Below are positions 23,572-35,000 of a DNA stretch of 35,000 bases, piece by piece. A program made the position numbers and the translations under genes. This stretch comes from Neocallimastix lanati (nom. inval.) (Eukaryota; Neocallimastigomycota; Neocallimastigomycetes; Neocallimastigales; Neocallimastigaceae): NCBI GenBank assembly GCA_016946835.1, contig JACVTC010000090.1, positions 362,501-397,500 of the forward strand. Reading direction: 5' to 3'. The stretch's first letter is position 1. Each line of letters begins with the position of its first letter. The notes under the pieces were generated by a model that searched no databases, was not told where the DNA came from, and saw only the letters and a program-made list of their open reading frames with translations.

Positions 23572-26500
23572 ATGTATTCGAGGTCAGAAAGAGTAATAAA
23601 CTTCGTCACAAGTGACAATCCTAATATTGGACCGACTTCATATCAAAAAACAGAAGAATTTGAAAATTCAAAAACTCAAGGGTATATATATGTATATTAG
23701 AAATAATGATATAAATTTAAAAATCATTGATTTTTCTTTTAAATTTTCATATATATTAATTTGAAAAAAAAAAAAAAAATAAAAATAAAAATAAAATAAA
23801 ATAAAATAAAAGGTTTGCACCATTTAGTTCACTTCAACCTAGAATAACATTATTTAATGAATCAGGGGTAAATAATCCATCACCAAATGAATACAATACA
23901 GCACCTATACCGATAAATAAAACAGGTAGAATTGTTCCATTTGGTAGAAGTTGTCGATTTAAAAATCCAAAAAATATATCACCTGGACCTGCAACGTATA
24001 ACATAAGACAAAAAATAGGAAATGAAGTAATTATTGTTAAAATAAAAAAAAATATTTGAATATACGTATATTCATTATAAATATCTGAATAGAATACTAA
24101 TATTAAACAATTAATTATATAATTATATATAATAATTAAAAAAGATTGAAAAATCTGGTCCAAAAATTGGACATTTAGCAATGAATTCAAATATGGGTTA
24201 TGGATATACACCTAAAATTGACTATATACCTATATCAGAAATGATTAAAGATAATGAAGAAAATAATACTACAAAAATGAAAAATTTCAATTTCAAAGAA
24301 AAAACTCTTAATTCAACAATAGATTTAGATGAAGATAGTGATGATGGAAATATGATAATTAAAAATAATATTTCAACAAAAAATAATCCAAGTAAAAAAA
24401 ATGAATTAAAGAAAGAAAATATAGAAAAATGTAATCTTGTATGGAAAAGAAAGTTCGTAACTCCTAGTATTCCATATAAAAATTTAACATATGGATTTAT
24501 TGAAAATAAAGGTTCAATATCATAAAATTACTGTTTTATTTATTATATTAGTTGCTAAACTTTAATATATTTATCTATTTATTAATTATTAATATTCAAT
24601 TTTTTTTTTTTTTCAATATATAATATTTTAATCAAAGATGGTGATATAGAACCAAGAAAACCTCCACCAACGGATGAAACTGTAAATTATTGGTTTTATA
24701 TAAAATATTTATATGATTTAAATATGATTTAATAATATTATTAAAAATAATGACAATATAAATTAATAAATTAATTTAATAATTAAATATTTGTAAATTA
24801 ACATTTGTTTTATAGCTTGGTCCTGCATACTATGACATAAAAAATACTACAATACAAAGTAATAATGTATATAGAGGTGGTTACACATTTGGCAATGGAG
24901 TAAAAGAAAGAGAAGCATTTAAAATTAATAAAGATATACCTGGACCAGGAAAATATAATTTAACAAAAAATATTGAATCATACGGAATTAAAAAGAGAAA
25001 TAAAGCTTCTGCATTAATGAAATATGCCCCCAACGTAAGATTTAGTGAAGCTATTTATAAACAGGAAATTAAAAGGGTAAATTTTTAAAAAAAAATAAAA
25101 ATAAAAAAAATAAAAATAAAAACTAAAAAATAAATATAATAAAAATGTAAATAAAAATAATTATTAGTTATTTTAGAACGTATTAAATAATTTATTTAAT
25201 TTTGTTTAAAAAAAAAAAAAAAAAAAAAAAAAGAATATACCTGGACCTGGTGCTTATAAAGTTGAAGTAGCCTCATCAAAGACTTCTTCAAAAAAAAAGG
25301 ACTTATTTTTCTTTGGTAAATTAAGATATTATAAAATAATATAATAATATTATTACCTAATTTATTTACAAATTAATTATTAAAAAAACATATAAATATA
25401 TTATATATATTTATAATAATAAAATAAAATATAACAATAATAATAAAATATAATATAAATAAATAAATAAATAAAAATTATATTTTTAAAAAATAGGTGG
25501 AAAAGAAGATAGATTCGGTACAGTTAAATCACTTAGTAATGTACAGAAAAATACAAGAGATAATTGTGCACCGGGACCGGGTGCATACAATGTAGAACAT
25601 GACTTTTCTGAAAACGACTATTTATATAAAGCAAATTCAAAGGGAAAAAGTTCTCTTTCAAAAGATGGTAGATTTAAAGAAGATCATGAAAAGCAGGTCA
25701 TACCGGGCCCTGGACAATATAATATTGTAATGTACTTTTAATATATATATTAATTTTAAAATAATTAAGGATAATTAATTATAATTTTCATTAAAAAAAT
25801 TATGATTAATACTTTTCTTTTTGACTTGTTATATTAAAAATTATTTTAAATATCCATTAATAAAAGAAATTTGATTTTGATCCTAAAATACACCACAATG
25901 TACCATCTACGAAAACATATGGTTTTGGTACAACTTCAAAAAGATTCCCTACAACTAAAATAGTAAATATGCATATAATATTAATATATATAATTAGAAA
26001 AAAAAAATTTTTTTTTATATAATTAACATTGAAATTTTAAAAATTTAGTCACCATGTCCTGGACCAGGTCAATATAACTATGTCGGCGATAGTTTTGATA
26101 AAACTTTAACATCAGTAAATGAAAAGTCTATACCGGATGATAATAATAAAATTAAATCGGGAATAATAGTTAATCAAAATGCAAATGATTTAACCAAAAT
26201 AAATGACAATAAACAAACGAAAGCGGTTAAAAATGCATATAACACTGATGAAGTAGTTAAAGTTGGTTTCGGATCTCAACATGATAGGTTTGCCAAATAT
26301 GGTGAAAATGGTAATATTAAGTAAAATAAATAAATATATATTTATATATATATATAATATATAATATGAAATAAAAAAAAAAAAAAAAAAAAAATAAAAT
26401 AAAAAATATATATATAATATATAAATACATATATATTGATAATATTTATTTTATTATTTTGTATGATATTAATAAATATTATTATATAATGTAATAAAGA

Positions 26501-27030
26501 AAACCCTGCGCCTGGTAGTTATGACTCAAGTCAAGCATATGATATGGTAAAATCACATGGCAAACTTGGTTTAACATTAAAGGAAAGGTTTAAACTTAAT
26601 ATAAGTAAGATTAAATATGTATTTATTATTAAATTTTTAATGCTGATTTACGGTTAACTAAAATAAAATAATAAAAATAATAAAATAAAAGATAATAATC
26701 GTCTACCGCCAGGCTTGTATAATCCATCCTTACCTAACAAGAAAAATTTCCATGCCCCTGTAAATGATGAGTCATTTATGGGAAAAGTAATAAATTTATA
26801 ATAATTATAAAAATAAAATTTTACAAAAAAAAAATTTTTTTTTCTTTATTTTTTTATTTAAATATTAATATATATATATATATATTAAAAAATTCTAGTC
26901 TGAAAGATTTAGTTATAATAAAGATAATAAACTCCCAGGTCCAAGTGATTACCTATCACCACGTTATGACGGTGGTTTAATTAAAAAATCATTCAATATC
27001 ACATATAAAGACAAAGAAATTTTAAAATAA
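23572..27030 (+). CDS. STPG2: STPG2-like sperm-tail PG-rich (SHIPPO) repeat protein
   Basis: Twelve exons: 23572-23681, 23813-24026, 24145-24511, 24638-24681, 24816-25076, 25234-25315, 25497-25726, 25867-25962, 26049-26310, 26500-26604, 26692-26786, 26899-27030; 1998 nt, 665 residues. It starts MYSRSERVINF, with GPTSYQ and GFAPFSSLQPR following, an N-terminal layout I recall from animal STPG2. At least ten STPGR cores follow: SPGPATYNI, LGPAYYDI, IPGPGKYNL, IPGPGAYKV, APGPGAYNV, IPGPGQYNI, CPGPGQYNY, APGSYDS, LPPGLYNPS, LPGPSDYLS. Many repeats start near an exon boundary. Such proteins occur on or in axonemal and cortical microtubules of flagellated cells, so this is evidence for a zoospore stage. 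The donor after exon 3 (GTTCAA) is weak; reading through it stops at 24525. The repeat family is certain; the STPG2 orthology is less so. Confidence 0.85.
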
Positions 27031-27554
27031 ATAATTAAAATATTAATAAATTATATAAAATTAATTAAATATCATCAAAAAAGATACTATATAATTCAAT
27101 TATAAAGAAAAAAATAAAATGAAATAAAAATTTCAAAAATAAAATAATATATATATGTAAATTTAAAATTATCCTTTCAAACAATTTCAAAAATGGCTAT
27201 ACTCTTTTTTATTAATTATAAACAAAGTAATATAGATTTTAGATAAAAAAAAAAAAAAAACATACATTTATTTAAACTAATAATTTAAAATTTTATAAAA
27301 TAAATATATATCTTTATATTTATAATATTGTTTTATTGTAAAGTTAAATGTATTTGTGTAAAACTTAAATATAAAAATATAAAATTGAAAAAAATAATAA
27401 AATAAATAATCAGTAAATATATATGATAAAAATAAATTATAAATAAATAAATAGATTTATCTATTGTTTGAGTCTATTAATTTGAAAACTATATTAAAGT
27501 ATTATATGATACTAAAAATAAATAATATTTATATTATTATTATTATTATTATAA
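27031..27554. other. convergent intergenic spacer
   Basis: Between the 3' ends of the STPG2-like gene and RPC3. AT-rich with short poly-A runs and an ATT run adjoining the RPC3 stop. I see nothing gene-like in it. Confidence 0.7.
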
Positions 27555-28323
27555 TTAAAATTCCTTCAATATTAAAAGCATTTTTCCAATGCCAACTTCT
27601 GATATATCAATTCTATTAAGAATTTTCTTTAATTCTTCTAAAGCGTATATTTCTGCTTCGCTTAATAAACTTTTATCCTTTTTTACATCATCTCTCTCTG
27701 ATTTTTCAATTAATTTGCTTAACTTTTCAATTTCTATCTTTCTTCTTTTTTTTAAATTAATTAAAACTTTGTAACATTCACTTATTAATTGTTCTTCAGC
27801 TTTATTCATATCTGTATACCATAAGAAAGTTGATCTCATAGTATTTCTATCTATGGTTTTTGGAATTTCCTATTGTATGAATAAAATTAATTCAAAAAAA
27901 AAAATAAAAAAAAAAAATAACAAGATATTGGTAAGAATTAAATTTAATAAAATAAAAAATTGTAAATATGTATATTACTTGTATATATGTATATCCAGCG
28001 TTTAATAATTCAAAAAGACATTTACGAGCTTCAACATGTGATACTAATGCAACTTTAGCTATCTTTTAATATTTATATATATTAATAATAATAAGAAATT
28101 AAAAAAAAAAAAATCATATCTTAAAAAAAACTATAACTTATTAAAAATAATCATTATAATTACCTGTTTTTCATCAAATTTTCCTTTATCTAACAAAATT
28201 TTCCAAAGTCTCATACTATTACTACCATATTTTTCTTTAATAGCATTTCCGATTAAATCAATCTTCATATGATTATTAATTTGCTTGAAATGTATTCATT
28301 AGAATAAAAATAAACAATAAAAA

Positions 28324-28367
<44 letters not shown>

Positions 28368-30569
28368 AAGGAAATTAAATAATAAAATATTATATAATAA
28401 CAATAAAGTAACATAAAAGGATATTTAAATAGTAGTCTCCATTTCCTCTTTCAACATCTTTTGTTAAAAATTTAACTGAATCTAATCTATATGTTTCTAA
28501 ATAATCAACAATTGGATTTTTATTACCACCACCTTTTGAATAATCAATTTTTAATTTTATATCTCGAATTTTATATGATAACTGTGCAGATGAGAATGGA
28601 CCTTTAAAAATTATTGATTTAATATTTATAATTATATATATATATTAATAAAAAATAAATATAGATTTAATTGAAATTTTCTAAAAATAATAAATTATCG
28701 TATACAATTATATTATAAGTAATGTTATAGCGTTGTATATCCATATAATAATCTTCATAATTATTATTATTATATTCTTTAATAAAATCTTTTAATAAAT
28801 TTTTAAAATAAAAACAGTAAAAGTTTATTATACCTGCAACTGAATTTCTTTTACAATCATTAAATTCTTCAGTATAAATTTTTAAAATTTCTTTCATTAA
28901 TTCAGCTGCCGAAGGTGTTAATCTTTCCTTAACTAAATTAATGACACACTTTTATTAATTAGTAAATGAAATATTGGTTAATACTCTATAAATATATAAT
29001 AATAATAATAATAATCTGATCTCTAATATAATTATTATTTGTACTTATATATTTACCTCATTTCTGCAATGAACTAGTAATTTATTATAATTTAATCTTG
29101 ATATTATATTTTCCTATAAAACATAAAAAATTAATAAATTACTAACATGGCTAGTTTTGCCTATACGATATTATTTATATATTTAAATCTTATTTACATC
29201 AATATCATTAATTGAATTATAGACACTCTTTATATTTTTCATTTTTTTTTAAAAAATAATAATATTATATAATAATATTATTAATATTAATATTAATATA
29301 TATATATATTAACATATTTGTTAATTTCTTATTTATTTATTTATTTATTTATTAATATATTTATTTATTATAAATATAAATTTTATATTATTTACCTTTG
29401 ATGGATAATCATCATAATTTGAAATTGCTTTTCTTTTCTATTATAAAAAAAATAATTGTAATTATGTTAAAGGATTAATTGTAGACAAAAATTTATAATA
29501 TATATTTCCTTATTATATTTAAAATATATAATACTTTTATGAATTATTATTTCTTTACCATTCCAGTAGCTACATTATTATCATATTCATTTTCAGCTCT
29601 AACAGCTAATGAAACACGAATTCTACTAACATCATTGGCTTTTAAAGAAGCACCTAATTTAGAAACTTCAATATCTTCTTCTGTTAATAATTTATCAACC
29701 ATTGATACTGAATCTTCTGGTCTAACTGCAATAATAAAACCTGTAGCAACCATACTACAGAAAGTATTTTTTATTGAATCAGTATCTATATATGTTAATT
29801 ACAATATAGTTTGTATTAATAAAATTTTCATAATTAATTGAAATTCGTTATATATTCTTCATTTCTAAATAAAAAATTCCAAAAAAATTCCATGCTACCT
29901 TCAACATATGTTAAAAGTGAAGTTAATGATAATCTTCCATGTAATAATAGTAATTTTGCAATTTCTTCACCCTTTTTTTTTTTTTTTAATAATATATTAT
30001 TGTTTAAAAAATATAAATAAAAAAAATTTAATATTATTATTATTATTATTATAAGTCTAATAATATTAATAAATTTTAACTTTTAAAAATAAAAATTCAA
30101 TGTACATCAGCTCCAAAAATTTCTTTAATTGCTTGAATAAATATTGGAAAATGAATTCTCATTAATACTTCATTTATATCTACAGAATAATAATTTAATT
30201 GTGTTCTTGGTTTCTCTGCATATTTCACTATATTTTGTTGAATTAAAATAAATAAAGCTTTTTCTACTTGAAGTCTTGTTAATTTTGTATAATTTATAAG
30301 TTGACTAATTAATAATCGACCTTTCGATATGAGTGCTGTACACACTTTCTGTTAATATAATATATCATATTTTATATTAAAACATATATATAATTACAAA
30401 TAAATTTAATTATATTTATATATATTTAAAAAGGAAATAAGAAATTAAGTTTAAGTTTAATGAAATTTTATATTCAATTTAATAAGTTAAAATATTTTAT
30501 TACCTCTACTATTGGACCAAAATGATCCGAAATTATCTCTTTTGATAATGAAATTTCCAATAAACTCAT
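27555..30569 (-). CDS. RPC82: RNA polymerase III subunit RPC3 (RPC82/POLR3C)
   Basis: Twelve exons in transcript order: 30569-30504, 30348-30106, 29971-29899, 29785-29559, 29437-29396, 29227-29198, 29113-29057, 28948-28834, 28601-28425, 28291-28164, 28062-27979, 27869-27555; 1557 nt, 518 residues (about 534 in humans). It starts MSLLEISLSKEIISDHFGP. The first winged helix covers ISQLINYTKLTRLQVEKALFILIQQNIVKY; a second follows (EEIAKLLLLHGRLSLTSLL); and the C-terminal half has the later winged helices (KYGSNSMRLWKILLDKG, YTYIQEIPKT, STFLWYTD) and a coiled coil (CYKVLINLKKRRKIEIEKL). RPC3 forms with RPC6 and RPC7 the Pol III-specific initiation subcomplex that opens tRNA and 5S promoters and contacts TFIIIB. 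The intron 28292-28424 is AT-AC with U12 signals. Small exons 29437-29396 and 29227-29198 (14 and 10 codons) lie in a poorly conserved linker and are the least certain. Confidence 0.94.
28292..28424 (-). other. U12-type AT-AC intron in RPC3, with 39-T tract
   Basis: In transcript sense the 133-nt intron begins ATATCCTTTT (28424 down to 28415) and ends GAATAC (to 28292). A perfect-looking U12 branch site TTTCCTTAACT lies at 28374-28364, with the branch A at 28366. A run of 39 T (28364-28326) follows, so the branch is about 74 nt from the intron end, while no AC or AG occurs earlier. Splicing joins ..GDYYLN to FKQINNHMK in phase 1 with no gap relative to the family as I recall it. Confidence 0.86.
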
Positions 30570-31456
30570 TTCTAAAAAGTATATTATAAATTATCTTTTC
30601 AAATATATAAAAAACTAAATATTTTAAATTAACATATTTAAATTTTTATTTTCAAACATTTCATATTTTTTATTTTTAATTATATAATTATTTATTATAA
30701 GATTACTGAATATATTTAATGCATTGAAATTATATTTTATTAATTAAATTAAATAATTATTTTTATAAAATAAACATAAAACATATATTTTATATTTTAA
30801 AATTTATTATTATAAAAAATAAATAAATAATAAGAAAATAAAATATTATTGTATATACTCTTTTATTTATTATATCCAAATATACATATAACTTACATAA
30901 AACCCTTAGTGAATTATATGTTGTTCAAAGCTTTACTATATATAAAAAAAAAAAAAAAAATCACAAAAATATCTCCTAATATTATTGGATAGATTTCGAA
31001 TATTAAAATATTATTAAAAAATAAACAATTATAAAAAATAAATAATAAAATTATATTAAATATATATTATAAATTCTTTTGTACATTAATTTGGTTTTGT
31101 ATTAGCAAATAAATATTTTTGATTTATTATTTATTAGATTTATTTTTTTTTCTTGAGTAATAAGCACAATAATTTGATTATATATTTTTATATTTTTTTA
31201 TTTGAAATTCATATTATTAGAAATTATTATACCATTTATTCATTATTCATTATTATTAATATTATTAATAATTAATATTATTACTATTATTACTATAATA
31301 ATTATTATTTATTTATTTATTTATTTATTTATTATTAATTATTTATATATATATATTTATTTATTTACTTATTTATATATTATAATTTATTTATATATAT
31401 ATATTTATTTATTTACTTATTTATATATTATTATTTATATATATATATATATATAT

Positions 31457-31503
<47 letters not shown>

Positions 31504-31985
31504 TACATAAAAAATAAATTATTATAAATTAATAATTTTATATTTTTATTATTATTTTTGTATATATTTTTAAATATATTATAATATTTATTATACTTAT
31601 ATCTTAATATATATTAAATTTATTTTCAATCTCTTTAGTGGTATTAACAATTTTAAGAATTCTCTTAATGTGATTGGTTGCATTAGATCGTAATGTAAAA
31701 AGCAAAAAAATATTAATTTTTTTATATTAGAAAATTTTTTATATTATGATCTAAAACTAAATTATTAGGACTAAAATTAATATATTATAATATATTATAA
31801 TATATTATTGTATATTATTGAAAATTAATCTATATATTAGTTAATATATTATACTTTATAAGAATTTTAAAAAAAAAAATAAAAAAAAATATATAGAATG
31901 TTAATGAAAATTTTTTTAGTTTTTTTTCTTTTTTCCTTACGTTTATTTTATTGTTTTTTATATAGTAATAAAAAAGTAATTTAAA
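30570..31985. other. divergent promoter region, RPC3 / adenylate kinase
   Basis: About 1.4 kb that must hold both promoters. The RPC3-proximal half is featureless AT; the middle has a TTTA/TATA repeat block (31313-31503); the kinase-proximal part has TAATATAT repeats near 31775-31855 and a pyrimidine-rich TTTTTTTCTTTTTTCCTTAC stretch near 31920-31940, just upstream of the start. No exon-like sequence; the 102-codon plus-strand frame at 31202-31510 is repeat-derived. Confidence 0.6.
31313..31503 (+). repeat. TTTA tetramer / TA block with a duplicated ~50-bp unit
   Basis: TTTA tetramers alternate with TA runs. A segment of roughly 50 bases with an internal ATTTACTTATTTATATATTA string occurs twice head to tail (about 31335-31383 and 31384-31433), followed by a long pure TTTA run to about 31503. 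Confidence 0.85.
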
Positions 31986-33383
<1,398 letters not shown>

Positions 33384-33924
33384 AAAAGATACGAAAGAAA
33401 ATTTATAAAAAAAAAAAGCTTTGAAATTCAAATTGTCAGTCCATCCCATAAATTTAAATAAAATAAATCCTCTTTTTTTTAAAATACTATGAATAATGAA
33501 ATAAAAAAAAAGAAAAAAAGGGGAGTAATGTCTTGATATTAAAATCCATTTGTATTTGTTTTTTATATAAAAAAATTATTGTTGATGAAAACGATAATAA
33601 TTTAAAGGAAAAGAAGTGCATATATTAAAAAAATCAAAATATGAAAAATAAAAAAATAAAAAATAAATAATACTTCACATTTAAGTTATTTTAAAAATAA
33701 AAAAATAAAAATAAAACGATAAACGTATTATTTTTTAATATTCATTATTTTTACTTTAAGTTTTTATTTATTTATTTATTCATTCATTTATTTATTTATT
33801 TATTTATTTATTCATAACCATTAAAGCCTGAATTAATCATCTTAACTCATGTAGTAATTATTATTTTTATTTAATGTTTTTGTGACAATGAATTGATGAT
33901 ATAAAAATTTAAAATAAAAATGAA
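33384..33924 (+). other. spacer between adenylate kinase and retroelement remnant
   Basis: Includes the kinase 3' UTR; poly-A stretches, AAAAT repeats near 33640-33715 and a TTTA/TTCA tetramer array near 33765-33815. I see no coding signal. Confidence 0.65.
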
Positions 33925-35000
33925 AATTATAATGAATTCTCGTTATTTCGTCAATATGGTTCGTTTTCTAATGGATTGAACTCTACATCTGTTTTTATTT
34001 CAAAAAAAGGTGATCTTTCTAATTATAATAATTATAGAGGTGTCTTTCTTATCAATGTCGGTCTTAGAGATTCTATCTGTGAATATTTTTGTTAGAATTT
34101 TAAGTATATTTTTGAACGTAAAATTATTATACCTGAATAGTTTGGTTTTCGCAATTATTAAGAAGTTTTATTGGGAAAGAGATGTCTTCAAACCCTCAAA
34201 AGTTAGAGAAAGAAAATCCTTGTTTTCTTTCTCTAACTTTTATTCAATAATAAAATTCAATCAACATTTAAAAGATCTATAAGATCTATTATACAATCAT
34301 ATATTATTAGCAAAACATTATGTTTTGCTTCACTTTTAGGTTCAAGCAAAAACAATTCTAAGAATGTACAATCCTTAATTAACACTGCATTATTTTGGTG
34401 TATTAATTCTGCCTCTTCGAACAAGGAAGATTATCTTAACATTGAAAAGAAATAAAAATGTAAGAGTTATATCAAAAGGAACTCAACGGTTAGCGTTTAT
34501 GTCTTATCTCGTGATCTTCAAGTATTTCCAATTGCTGGCTTTTGTACTTCTCTTTATATAAAATACTTTTATAAATGGAAAAACTCAAAATGTATCATTA
34601 AAGATCTCATAAACCATATCCCTTCCATACCACGTTATTCTTGTTCGAAAAAAATCCCTGGTGCTCTACAAAAAAATTACGAAAAAGAATATCAATAAAT
34701 TCAAAGATGTTATTGAATATTATTGGTCCGATGTTGGTAAATTCCAAGGAATTAAAGGTACGAATTACAATACTTTACAATACTAGAAATCTATTCATGT
34801 CCAGTCTTGAATACCCTCATTTAAGTTTAGGTTTTAACAGGATCCTAAGATTAAGAGCAGGTTGAAAATATAATACCACTTTTGCAATTAGAAATGGTAG
34901 AGTTTCTAACGATTATCTTAAATTCTGCCCTTGCTGTGGAAAAGATGATCAATCTTTTATCCATTGGATATTTGAATGCTCTATCTTATCTCTATGTCGA
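33925..35000 (+). mobile_element. non-LTR (LINE-like) retrotransposon remnant, 5'-truncated, runs off window
   Basis: Decayed reverse-transcriptase sequence. In one frame from about 33933 it reads FISKKGDLSNYNNYRGVFLI (GD..NYRG..L, the start of the RT fingers), then FERKIIIPE-stop-FGFRNY, matching the RT FGFR motif with in-frame stops. Further on the frame changes and gives SSLEYPHLSLGFNRILRLRAG, a TGA, then KFCPCCGKDD..FIHWIFEC at about 34917-34980, a C-x2-C..H-x5-C zf-RVT zinc knuckle typical of the C-terminus of LINE ORF2. At least three stops and one frameshift make it non-functional. Upstream endonuclease is absent, so it is 5'-truncated; the 3' end is outside the window. Base composition is less AT-extreme than the spacers. 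Confidence 0.82.
34198..34241. repeat. perfect 19-bp inverted repeat inside the LINE remnant
   Basis: Left arm 34198-34216 (AAAAGTTAGAGAAAGAAAA), 6-nt loop TCCTTG, right arm 34223-34241, the exact reverse complement. Its GC content is above that of the spacers, and it falls between the FGFR part and the C-terminal part of the decayed RT. Confidence 0.9.

Noticed and set aside
28284-28403. GT-AG solution for the RPC3 intron (donor GTTATT, acceptor TTTCAAG)
   Set aside because: In frame, but the donor is weak and it adds residues (ILLCYFI) in place of FK; it also leaves two perfect U12 motifs unexplained. Kept as the main alternative.
28921-28936. TTTCCTTAACT string on the plus strand resembling a U12 branch site
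   Set aside because: It is the complement of RPC3 coding sequence (LVKERL) on the minus strand; chance match.
31202-31510. 102-codon plus-strand Ile/Tyr/Leu frame
   Set aside because: Made by the TTTA/TATA repeat block; no non-repetitive content.

Overview
This is a very AT-rich, intron-dense eukaryotic nuclear segment with seven protein-coding genes, long homopolymer and microsatellite tracts, and a decayed non-LTR retrotransposon at the right edge. The best fit is an anaerobic gut fungus (Neocallimastigomycota) or a close zoosporic relative. That is inference from four things: extreme AT content; about 80 short introns in seven housekeeping genes, too many for Dictyostelium; a fungal/animal-type long-LID adenylate kinase; and an STPG2-like SHIPPO/STPGR-repeat protein, which implies a flagellated cell. 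No rRNA, mitochondrial or species-diagnostic sequence is present, so the genus cannot be named.

Layout: a NOM1/Sgd1-like nucleolar MIF4G protein (+, 271-4932, first exon missing) converges on clamp-loader subunit RFC3 (-, 5647-7801). The FACT histone chaperone SPT16 (-, 9051-14747, 22 exons) follows, divergent from MIOS/Sea4 of the GATOR2/SEACAT complex (+, 15887-22750, 16 exons). An STPG2-like protein (+, 23572-27030, 12 exons) converges on the RNA polymerase III subunit RPC3/RPC82 (-, 27555-30569, 12 exons). RPC3 is divergent from an AK2-type adenylate kinase (+, 31986 to about 33383). From about 33925 to the end lies a 5'-truncated, frameshifted LINE-like reverse transcriptase remnant that keeps a zf-RVT zinc knuckle. 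The exon models were built by hand; every junction keeps phase and gives family-consistent proteins of about 351, 1016, 1332, 665, 518 and 230 residues.

The genes are not an operon or cluster; they serve separate core tasks (ribosome biogenesis, replication, chromatin, nutrient signalling, flagellum, Pol III transcription, energy balance).

The most notable result is two introns with the signature of the minor (U12) spliceosome, both of the rare AT-AC class: one in MIOS (17613-17698) and one in RPC3 (28292-28424, minus strand). Both begin with ATATCCTTTT, end in AC, carry a U12-like branch site, and restore the conserved reading frame where no good GT-AG solution exists. In RPC3 a run of 39 T sits between branch site and acceptor. 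Also notable: the adenylate kinase starts MGCAQSK, a dual-acylation type N-terminus, and has alternative C-terminal ends, one of them SKL.
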